Source: Ignavibacteriales bacterium | Lineage (GTDB): Bacteria; Bacteroidota; Ignavibacteria; Ignavibacteriales; Ignavibacteriaceae | Assembly (NCBI GenBank): GCA_016709765.1 | Contig: JADJMD010000015.1 | Location: forward strand, 198,873 to 262,872 | DNA length: 64,000 nt | Reading direction: 5' to 3' | Shown here: one piece after another, positions 47,899-56,617 of the stretch | Layout: each line of letters begins with the position of its first letter | Position numbering within the stretch: the stretch's first letter is position 1 | Program-made: the position numbers and the translations under genes | The notes under the pieces: generated by a model | Database searches by the model: none | Told to the model about the DNA's origin: nothing | What the model saw: the letters and a program-made list of their open reading frames with translations, nothing else

Positions 47899-49382
47899 TT
47901 AATTAGACATTATTGTTGGTAAAAATACTTTAAAAGTTGTTCCTTCGCCATAGTCAGATTCAACTTCTATCATTCCGGAGTAAGAATCGATAATACGTTT
48001 CACGATTGATAAACCTAAACCTGTGCCGCTAATGTTTTTTGTTTTTTCATTTTTAGCACGGAAAAATTCTGTGAACAATTTGTTCTTTTCTTCGGGTTTT
48101 AAACCAATTCCATTGTCTTTTATAGTGGTAAGAAGATAATCATCGGACATAGAAAGTTTTATTGTAATTGTTCCTTGTTCACGATTATACTTAATAGCAT
48201 TGCTTATTAGATTTGTAAATAATCTTGTAATCTCATCGCTATCAGCCTTTATACATTGCTTGTATTCAGCATGATCAAAGATTACCTGAATTCCTTTTTG
48301 TTGATGTCAACCTGGAACAGTTCAAGAATGGATGCTATAACTTCGTGAATACAAACTCGTTTTATTTCACGATGGACTGCTTTCATTTCCATTCGTGATA
48401 TATCTAAAAGATCATTTACCATTTTTAATAAACCATCTAAACGAATCATCGAGCGGTTTTCATATTCTTTCTTTTGTTCAGGACTAAGCTTAATCGAATC
48501 ATCATTAAACAATTTTAAAAATCCATATACCGCTGCTATTGGGGCTTTTAGTTCATGAGAAACCATCGATACAAACTGGGATTTTACAAATTCAATTTTT
48601 TTAAGCTCGGTTATATCTTTAAAAACTATTACAACTCCTGCAACATTTTCCCCTGGATGAAACACGGCGGATGCAGTTGCTTCGATAAAAAATTCACGAT
48701 TGGGTTTTAATTCAATCTGTATGGTATAAGAATTATGGTCTGATGATTTTTCATTAACAAACTTTTTAAACAGCGCAAGTATTTCAGGTTTAAGCTTATC
48801 TAAAATGTATTCTTCAATGGCAATTCCTGTCAACTCTAAAAACCTTAATGCGGCAGGATTATATAGAACAGCAAGTCCATCCTTATTAACAACCAGAACA
48901 CCATCTGTAATTGAGTTTACAATAGTGTTCATTCTTGTTTTTTCAAATGCTACTTCAAGCAAACGTTCTTCTCGTTCCTTGTGCCATTTTTCCGCTTCAA
49001 GATTTACTAGTCTTATTTGATAACCTTCTTTAAGGTTTGATAAAAGCTCTTCAGGTGTAAATGGTTTTGGTATGTAACTATGCGCGCCTAATCGTGTTGC
49101 TTCAACTGCAGTTTCATAACTAGCAAATGCTGTTGCAATAAAGCAAACTGTATTCGGATATTTATCGCGTATTCTTTGAAGAACTTCAAGTCCATCAACA
49201 TCGGGCATCTTTAAATCAATAACGGCCAGATCGAATTCGGTTTCAGTTCCAAGTTTTATTCCATCAGTTCCGTTTTCTGCAGTTGTTACATCATAGTTTT
49301 CGCGGGTAAGTAATCTTTGTGCACCAATCCGAAGACCTTTTTCATCGTCAACAATCAGAACTTTTGGTTTGTAAGTGTTCAT
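47899..49382 (-). CDS. Receiver-PAS-histidine kinase hybrid (frameshifted)
   Basis: One missing A near 48285 splits a 494-residue protein. Order: receiver domain (VLIVDDEKG; phosphoacceptor Asp in LAVIDLKMPDVDG; Lys in YIPKPFTPEE), short coiled coil, PAS domain (about 145-255, NTIVNSITDGVLVVNKDG), HisKA with the phospho-His in VSMVSHELKAPIAAVYGF near residue 280, and HATPase with N-box LISNAIKYN, DNGIGL and GTGLGLSIVKR. A receiver at the N-terminus means it is controlled by phosphorylation from another kinase and then signals onward. It is the last gene of the hydrogenase cluster, about 135 bases from the preceding receiver gene, with repeat elements between. Confidence 0.9.
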
Positions 49383-49394
49383 ATATTTTGTTTT

Positions 49395-49513
49395 GTTATT
49401 CCGGGCTCAACCTGGAATCTATGCTTCAATTTGTAGATTCATGCGAAAGTGGGAATGACATTGAATATATTTTAACGATATTCACATTTCGACTTTGCTG
49501 AATGTGACAAATG
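49395..49513. repeat. Dispersed palindromic repeats between the two regulator genes
   Basis: Contains ATTCCGGGCTCAACCTGGAAT (21-base palindromic-type unit, 49399-49419), the partner unit ending GTGGGAATGACA, and a second type, TTCGACTTTGCTGAATGTGACAAA near 49489-49512. Same families as at 2183, 51946, 53782 and downstream of the genes ending at 42466 and 44241. Confidence 0.6.
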
Positions 49514-49517
49514 ATTT

Positions 49518-49922
49518 CTATTTCCTTAACTCAAAAAATGCTTCAAGTTTCTGAACAAATTCTTCTATAACTACTGGTTTATTAAGGAGTGCATCCGCTT
49601 TTATCCATTCCTTTTCTTCAGAAGTTGACGCACCAAATTTGAATCCTGTATCGTAAGTTGCTGAAGTAAGAATAAAAACAGGAATATTTTTTCCATAATC
49701 ATCCCGCTTAATTCTGTAACAAAGTATAAAACCGGAATCATGTTTCTTCCATAATTAAATCGACAACGCAGGCATCTGGTTTTACTTTTTAAAAACCTCA
49801 AATCCTTCTTTGCCGCTGTTTGCTGTAATTACTTCATAACCTTTGGATTCAATTAATAATTTATTTTGTTCAAGAAGATCTAAATCGTCATCGACTAATA
49901 GAATTTTTTTCTTTGTGCTCAT
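49518..49922 (-). CDS. Single-domain response regulator (twice frameshifted)
   Basis: Repair of one missing A near 49787 and one extra T near 49738 gives 134 residues that are only a receiver domain: KKKILLVDDDLDLLEQNKLLIE with the acidic pair, phosphoacceptor Asp in ACVVDLIMEETDSG, switch Thr/Ser in VFILTSATYD, and Lys in DALLNKPVVIEEF. There is no DNA-binding or enzymatic output, as in CheY/Spo0F-type proteins. Its ATG overlaps the stop of the hydrogenase-like sensor kinase (ATGA at 49919-49922), so it is translationally coupled to it and is its probable phosphate acceptor. Confidence 0.85.
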
Positions 49923-51927
49923 AAAGCTTTCGTTCCTTCGTTTGCTTCAATTATTTTAAATACTTGATGTTTAGGCAACACAACCTTAAATGTCGTACCT
50001 TTTCCAATTTCGGATGTAAATGTAATGTTGCCTTTGTGCATTTTTATTATGCCATAGGAAATTGCAAGTCCTAACCCGGTTCCTTTTCCCATACTTTTTG
50101 TTGTAAAGAAAGGTGTAAATACTTTACTTTGATTTTCTTTTGGTATTCCATTTCCTGTATCAGCTACCTCAATTTTAATATTATGGTTATCAGATGTAAG
50201 ATTAACAATAAGTTCTTTGTTTTCAGATTCGTTCATCGCATCACAAGCATTTTTAATAATATTTACTATCACTTGCTTGATCTGATCTTCATCACCTGTC
50301 ATCAGATAATTGTTCTCTTGCACATCAAATTTAAAAATAATCTGCCTATAAACAGGATTAACAGTAAATGGTTTTAAAACTTCCCTTATTATTTCTATCA
50401 AATCAAATTGTTTAAGATTTAATTTCCCCTGTCTTGCAAAGTTTAAGAGATTTGCAACAATATTTTTGCATCTATTTGCTTCTTCAACAATCAACTCTAA
50501 ATCTTCAGTTCTCTGATCATCATTGTAAATTTTTTCTAAATCTTTTTTTAGCATTGATGCATAAAGCAGAATTGTTCCAAGCGGATTATTTATTTCGTGC
50601 GCAACTCCCGCAGCAAGCTGCCCGATTGAAGCAAGTTTTTCAGCAACTCTTAACTGTTCTTCGGTGTCGCTTAGATTGTCGTAAGCTATTTTTAATTCAT
50701 CCAGAACATATGGCAAGCACATTTCTTTTTCCGCAAGATCTTTTGCTATTGCAACTGCATATTCTCTGCATGTTGGATAACCACATGCACCGCAATTTAA
50801 TTCATCTTTTGCTTCGTATTTTTTTGTTTGTGCAAGAATCTCTTTAATTTTTTCTTCAGATGGATATGGTCTTCTTTGATTATCAATTCTAAAACTTCTT
50901 TGCAGATTTAATTTTCTTGCATTATAAAGATTACTTTTCCAAACGCGTTTATCTACATTATTAATCTTTTCATCAATGTAGTTTATAACTTTCTCTCGTC
51001 TTGCATAATAATTTAATTCTGTATCGATTGCTGGTCCGCTAATACAACCTTCACAAAAAAGAATATCTGTAAACTTTGCATTGATATGATTGTTTGAGAT
51101 CTCTTCAATTATCTCTAATACTTTTTCTTTCCTTCAACAACAATTATATCTTTTTCAAGTATATCGCCGCTAACATCAATAGTTTTAATCAAACCGCCTG
51201 CAAGCGGATATGCTTTTCCCATCATAGCATGCGGTTCATCAAAATCACTGTCCTCAAGTTCATCAACCATAATTTTCTGTTCATCAAACATTTGTTTTAG
51301 TTCTGTGAACGTTAAGACAGAATCTATAACACCTGCAACATCTTCATCTTGAGCTTCATGTTTCTTTGCAACGCAGGGACCAATAAAAACTATTTTAACA
51401 TCTTCACCAAGATCTTTTTTAAGATATCTTCCAAGTGCAATCATTGGAGAAACAACTTGTGCAAGATTGGGAACTAGCTCGATGTAATATTTCTGGATAA
51501 AACTTACAACGGCAGGACAAGCAGAACTGATAACTGTTTTATCATTATCGGCTTTTATTAAATCCATATAATCATTTGATATAAGATCAGCACCAAAAGC
51601 TGTTTCTATAACTTTTGTAAATCCAAGTTTTCTTAGTGCAGCAGGAACTTTTTTATATTCATCCGGAAAGGAAGCTGCAAAAGATGGAGCAACTATTGCA
51701 ATAGCATTCCCTGATTGAAGTAGATTATATGTGTCGTCAATCTCAGAAAAAATTTTCTTTGCATCCTGTGAGCAAACTTTAACGCAATGTCCGCACGCAA
51801 TACATCTTTCTTCAATCACTTTTGCCTGCGCATCAATAACACGAATAGCCGCAGCAGGACATTCTCTAATACAAGAGTAACATCTTTTACATCTATCGCT
51901 TATTGTGCTAACTATTGCGTGATTCAT
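49919..51927 (-). CDS. Sensory [FeFe]-hydrogenase-like domain fused to Fe-S domain and histidine kinase (frameshifted)
   Basis: One missing A near 51122 splits a 669-residue protein that otherwise looks like two genes. Order: two [4Fe-4S] ferredoxin motifs (Cys 13/16/19/23 and 42/45/48/52); an H-cluster domain with ligand Cys137 (SSACPAV), Cys185 (FIGPCVAKK), Cys293 and Cys296 (FCEGCISGP); a PF04060-type Fe-S motif (NCGACGYPTC, Cys 380/383/388/405); then HisKA (AAGVAHEINNPLG, His445) and HATPase (NACDAMN, DTGNGIP, GTGLGLAIS). All four H-cluster ligands remain, while the proton-relay Cys that precedes the first ligand in catalytic enzymes is Ala136, the change reported for sensory HydS proteins. 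It likely senses H2 or redox state and phosphorylates the coupled regulator at 49518. It follows hydA. Confidence 0.88.
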
Positions 51928-51945
51928 TATAATTCTTTTATCACT

Positions 51946-52012
51946 GTGATTCCGGGCTTGACCCGGAATCTTCTTAACTATAAATAGATTCCCACCCTTG
52001 CGGGAATGACAA
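51946..52012. repeat. Dispersed palindromic repeat between hydA and the sensor kinase
   Basis: GATTCCGGGCTTGACCCGGAATC is a near-perfect palindrome, followed by AGATTCCCACCCTTGCGGGAATGAC, itself palindromic. It occupies nearly all of the 95-base spacer. It could fold in the hyd transcript. Confidence 0.7.
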
Positions 52013-52022
52013 ATAAATAATT

Positions 52023-53747
52023 TTAGTTTTTAAACATCTTTTTTTTATCAAAATATTCTGTATGAAGAATCTCGTGTGCTTTATGCGAATTTGGTTCACC
52101 AAAAAATTCTTTGTACAAAGTTTTTACAGATTCATTATCGTGTGATCTTCTCGTCTTTGCATTTTCATCAATCTTGTAAAGTACTTTTATACGCTTCATA
52201 ACTTTTTCAGGTTTCTGATGAATCGGCTGACCGCCGCCGTTTATACATCCACCGGGACAAGCCATTACTTCTATAAAATGATGTTTGGAAGTTCCATATT
52301 GTACCTGATCAAGAATCGGATCAACATTTCCAATTCCGTTTACAACTGCAATGTTAACATTAAGATCACCAATTTTATTGTTGCTTCTTTAACTCCAGCC
52401 ATTCCACGGATTTCATCAAACTCAACATTCTCAAGTTCAGTTCCTGTCATTTTAAAGTATGCTGTACGTAAAGCAGCTTCCATAACTCCGCCGCTTGTTC
52501 CAAATATTGCAGCCGCACCAGTTGATTCACCAAGCGGATTATCAAATTCACTTTCTGGTAAATCATTGAAATCAATTCCTGCAATTTTAAAAATCTTACA
52601 AGCTCTCTTGTTGTTAAAACAGCATCCACATCTGCCATTGCATGTTCAGAAAGTTCAGCGCGATTTGATTCATACTTTTTAACTGTGCAAGGCATAATTG
52701 AAACAACATAAATATCACCTGGATCAATTCCCATTTTCTTTGCATAATAAGTTTTTAAAACTGCACCTTCCATTTCGTGCGGTGATTTGCAGCTTGATAC
52801 GTGCTCCAAAACTTCCGGTCTGTTCATCTCAACATATTTTACCCAGCCAGGACAGCAGCTTGTAAACATCGGTAAACTTCCGCCATTTTGTACTCTGTTA
52901 ATCAACTCAGTAGCTTCTTCCATAATTGTAAGATCAGCAGCAAAGTTTGTATCGAACACTTTTTTAAATCCCAATCTTCTTAAACCTGTAACCAGCAATC
53001 CTGTTACATCTGTTCCAAGCGGCATATTATATTCTTCGCCGAGTGAAGCACGTACAGCAGGAGCAACTTGTACTATACAATATTTTTTCTGTTATAAATT
53101 GCATTTGCAACTTCTTTAACTGCACTCTTTTCACGCAAAGCTGCAGTTGGACAAACAAGAATGCACTGTCCGCATAAAATACAATCGCTTACATTTAAAC
53201 CTTTATTATAAGGTGTAGTTACGATTGAAGTGAATCCGCGTTTAGTAAAATCTATTGCGCCAACTTTTTGAACTTCATGACAAACACGAACACATCTGCC
53301 GCAAAGAATACATTTTGCCGGATCACGTTCCATTGATGCGCTTGAAATATCAATCGCGTGGCATTTTGTTTCACCAACATAACGATGCTCACGAATTCCG
53401 TATTGTTCGGATAAATCCTGAAGCTCACAGTTTTTATTACGCACACAAATTAAACAGTCCTGCGGATGATTTTCTACAAGAAGTTCCACAATTGTTTTTC
53501 TTGCTTTGCGCACTCTTGGTGAATCTGTTTCAACAACCAAGTTTTCAGAAACCGGATAAGCACACGAAGGAGTTAATCCTCTGAAGCCTTCAACTTCAAC
53601 AGCGCAAATTCTGCAAGCACCGGTTGGATCTAAATTCTTTAAGTGACAAAGTGTTGGTATAGATATTCCTACTGATTTAGCAGCATCAAGAATTGTCATT
53701 CCTTCTTCTGCATTTACTTTTATTCCATTTATTGTTAACTGAACCAT
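52023..53747 (-). CDS. hydA: NAD-linked [FeFe] hydrogenase catalytic subunit HydA (three frameshifts)
   Basis: Indels near 53090, 52603 and 52381 split a 575-residue protein. N-terminal [2Fe-2S] domain (Cys34/45/48/62), His-ligated [4Fe-4S] cluster (His94, Cys98/101/107), two [4Fe-4S] motifs (CILCGRCVRVC near 146, CILCGQCILVC near 189), then the H-cluster domain with all three signatures: FTSCCPGW, MPCTVKKYE and MACPGGCINGGGQ. The first Cys of TSCC is the proton-relay residue, so this is a catalytic enzyme. A C-terminal tail (about 50 residues) follows. It reduces protons or oxidises H2 with electrons from HydB. Third gene of the hydCBA operon, cytoplasmic. Confidence 0.95.
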
Positions 53748-53781
53748 TAATAACTCCGAAAATTCAAATTTATTTTCTTTT

Positions 53782-53855
53782 TGTCATTCCGAACTTGTTT
53801 CGGAATCTCTATTAAATATTATCATCAAAGAACCTGAAACAAGTTCAGGAGAACA
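53782..53855. repeat. Dispersed palindromic repeat between hydB and hydA
   Basis: GTCATTCCGAACTTGTTTCGGAAT palindrome, followed by a second arm set CCTGAAACAAGTTCAGG. It fills most of the 113-base spacer and could form mRNA stem-loops between the two subunit genes. Confidence 0.7.
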
Positions 53856-53860
53856 TTAAA

Positions 53861-55841
53861 CTAATTAATGTTGATCGCTTCAAAGCGACAGACTTCATAA
53901 CACATTCCGCATTTAACACATTTGTTATCCAATATATAATGTGCTTGTCCTTTTCACCAACTATTGCATCAACAGCGCATTTCTTAACACACAATCCGCA
54001 GCCGGTACAAATTTCATTATCAATTGTAAAAGTTAACAACTCTTTGCAAACACCTGAAGAACATTTTCTATCATACAAATGCTCTTCGTATTCGTGACGG
54101 AAATATCTTAATCCTGACAAAACAGGATTTGGCGCTGATTGTCCTAATCCGCATAACGATGTATCTTTAATTACATCAGCTAATCTTTGTAGATGAATCA
54201 TCCCTTTAAATCTTTGCAACTGATTAAGTTTGTTTCCATCATTGCCATAACGCTTTGGAATGCGTTCTATTATTTCCAGCATTCGTTTTGTACCTTCACG
54301 ACAAGGAACGCATTTACCACAGCTTTCTTCCTGAATGAATGTTAAGAAATATTTTGCAACATCAACCATACAGGTTTCCTGATCCATCACAACAAATCCG
54401 CCTGATCCCATCATCGCGCCAACTTCTTTTAGTGATTCATAATCAACCGGAGTATCAATTACGCTTTCAGGCAAGCATCCGCCTGATGGCCCGCCGATTT
54501 GAACTGCTTTAAATTCTTTTTGTCAGGTATTCCGCCGCCGATTTTAAAAACAATATCACGTAAAGTTGTTCCCATCGGAACTTCGACTAATCCGGTATTC
54601 TTTACGTTACCGCTTAATGCAAAAACTTTTGTGCCTTTTGATGATGCAGTTCCTACCGATGAAAACTTTTGTGAACCCATCATTATTATCGGCGGAACAT
54701 TTCCAAAAGTTTCTACATTATTAATAACAGTTGGTTTGCCAAATAATCCGGCAATTGCCGGATATGGCGGACGAGGTTTTGGCATTCCGCGTTTACCTTC
54801 AATCGAACCAATAAGTGCGGTTTCTTCACCGCAAACAAATGCGCCCGCACCTTTTTTAATTTTTATGTGAAGTGAAAATCCGCTGTTAAGAATGTTATCA
54901 CCAAGAATTCCATACTCTTCACATTTGCTGATCGTATTTTGCAATCTTGAAATTGCCAATGGATATTCAGCACGGCAATAAATGTAAGCTATGCTTGCAC
55001 CTATTGCATAAGCTGCTATTGCCATTCCTTCAACAACTCTGTAAGGATCGCTTTCTAAAAGCGATCGATCCATAAATGCGCCAGGATCACCTTCATCAGC
55101 ATTACATATTAAATATTTTTGTTCTGATTCTTGTTTAAGTGCTAGTTCCCACTTCTTTCCTGTAGGAAATCCGCCGCCACCGCGACCTCTTAATCCGGCA
55201 TCTAAAACTTCTTTGATAACTTCTTCAGGTTTCATTAATCTTAAAACTTTATCAAAAGCTTTAAAGCCGCCGTGTGCTAAATAAGCATCTATAGAAATCG
55301 GATTAACAACTCCGCAGTTTGCAAGTACAATTTTTTGTTGATGTTCAAAAAACGGAACTTGTTTTAAGCTTATAACACCGTTTGATTTTCCATGACTGCC
55401 AAGAATTTTTTCTTTATAAACTTCTTTATCAACTAAAGTAGTTTTAATAAATCTTGAAACATCCTTAACTGTAATTTCCTGGTAAGATATTCTGTCTTTG
55501 CCCGGAAGTTTTATATCAACAATTGGTTCAACAGCGCAGTAGCCAATACAGCCTGTTCCTTCAATTGTTGCTTCGATGTTTAATTTTTTTAATTCTGCTT
55601 CAATTGCTTCTTTAACTTTAGCTGCACCTGATGCAAGACCGCACGTTCCCATTCCAATAATTATTATTGGGAGATCATGTTCTTCATATTTTAAATGTTT
55701 GCGTAATGATGATATTTCGTGTTCGCATTTATCATCGTGATGACAAAGCGGGCCTTCTGTGCAGCATTGAATAAAATGTTCGCAAGGCTTATCTGTTGTG
55801 TGCCAGCATTTTTCGCAGCAAAGTTGATTAAAATCTTTCAT
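53861..55841 (-). CDS. hydB: NAD-linked [FeFe] hydrogenase NADH/FMN subunit HydB (two frameshifts)
   Basis: Indels near 54520 and 53945 interrupt a 660-residue protein. A Cys/His-rich leader (8 Cys in the first 39 residues) precedes a thioredoxin-like [2Fe-2S] domain (GMGTCGLASGA, GTGCIGYCAVEP). The NuoF-like core has the FMN/NADH motif GLRGRGGGGFPTGKKW, CNADEGDPGAFMDR, GAGAFVCGEETALIGSIEGKRG, an SLBB region, and the [4Fe-4S] site ESCGKCVPCREGTKR ... SLCGLG. The tail carries two more [4Fe-4S] motifs (CTGCGLCVKKC and CVKCGMCYEVC). HydB binds FMN and NADH and, in characterised trimeric enzymes, hosts electron bifurcation between ferredoxin and NADH. Its ATG overlaps the hydC stop. Confidence 0.95.
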
Positions 55842-56315
55842 TTAGTTGCCTCAGCAGTCTCAGTCTTTTTAGCTGTCTGATATTTTTTCAAAATCTTTGG
55901 TATATCTTTTACAGTTATTCTTCCGTGATAATCATCATTAACTAAAATGACCGGAGCGATTGAACAAGCTCCGATACAATTAACAACTTCAAGAGTAAAT
56001 TTTTTATCGCGTGTTGTATGTCCTGCCAAAACTCCTAATTCCGCTTCTAACGCAAAAGTATATTTGCAGAATTTTTAACATGGCAAGCTGTTCCGCGGCA
56101 AACACGAATAATATTTTCGCCAAGCGGCATTAAACGGAATTGATTATAAAAAGTTGCCACACCATAAACTCGGCTAAGCGGAACTTTTACAAAATCAGAA
56201 ATATCTCTTAAAGCATTTTCGGGTAAATAACCATAGATGTTTTGTACGTCCTGAAGAAGGGGATTAATGTGCTTCTGTCATTCGGTTGGTAGTTTTCAAA
56301 TATTTTATTGTGCAT
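55838..56315 (-). CDS. hydC: NAD-linked [FeFe] hydrogenase subunit HydC (NuoE-like, two frameshifts)
   Basis: Indels near 56262 (a C missing) and 56059 (a T missing) split a 159-residue protein starting at 56315 behind a GAGG site. Helical N-terminus (IPLLQDVQNIYGYLPENAL, SRVYGVATFYNQFRLMPLG) and the thioredoxin-like [2Fe-2S] domain with CRGTACHV and NCIGACSIAP, giving the C-x4-C ... C-x3-C ligand set of NuoE/HydC. It transfers electrons with HydB. It is the first gene of the operon; its stop overlaps the hydB start (ATGA). Confidence 0.93.
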
Positions 56316-56321
56316 TTTTTC

Positions 56322-56348
56322 CTCAAGTGTTTCGTATAGTCGCTTGAG
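56322..56348 (-). promoter_or_regulatory. hydC: Inverted repeat that would sequester the hydC ribosome-binding site
   Basis: Arms CTCAAGCG / CACTTGAG (one G-U or mismatch) with an 11-base loop in the hydC leader; the second arm contains the GAG of the GAGG ribosome-binding site. It could act as an RNA switch or a protein operator. Confidence 0.35.
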
Positions 56349-56351
56349 TTG

Positions 56352-56367
56352 TGCATGCAAAATGCCA
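56352..56367 (-). promoter_or_regulatory. Weak sigma-54-like (-24/-12) motif upstream of hydC
   Basis: On the minus strand TGGCATTTTGCATGCA has GG and GC with the ten-base spacing of sigma-54 promoters and TGGCA at -24, but ATGCA rather than TTGCA at -12. A single short match in AT-rich DNA is weak evidence. Confidence 0.2.
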
Positions 56368-56617
56368 GATAAGTTAAAACAAAAAGCGCTTTTAAGTAAA
56401 AAATTCACATCAATAAATAATAATTAGCAATTAACTTTTCTTGCTTTTGAGAAGTGATTTATTGAATGATGGAAATGATAATAAATATTAAAATATAAAA
56501 ATTATTCAAAAATACTTGATCATTATATAGTTTTTGAATAAGTTCAAGTTACTACAAACGATATTGAGCGAATATCAAATAAAAATTAATTTCATACATC
56601 AATCATTAGGAGGTTCT

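Larger units (their letters stand above)
56316..56617. other. Divergent regulatory region between hydC operon and T9SS gene
   Basis: 302 AT-rich bases with no real gene. It must carry the hyd operon promoter (minus) and the promoter of the T9SS gene at 56618 (plus, with an AGGAGG ribosome-binding site). Candidate signals are listed at 56322-56348 and 56352-56367. The remainder contains only AT-rich DNA. Confidence 0.6.

Noticed and set aside
49601..49801. Selenocysteine reading of in-frame TGA in the response regulator
   Set aside because: The downstream frame differs from the upstream one, so an indel is needed; receivers have no Sec position there.
51115..51927. Separate short [FeFe]-hydrogenase-like gene ending at 51115
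   Set aside because: The frame continues after one added A with the essential FCEGC ligands and into the kinase, so the stop is an error.
56316..56408. N-terminal extension of hydC to 56408
   Set aside because: No homologous start there and the GAGG site precedes the ATG at 56315.
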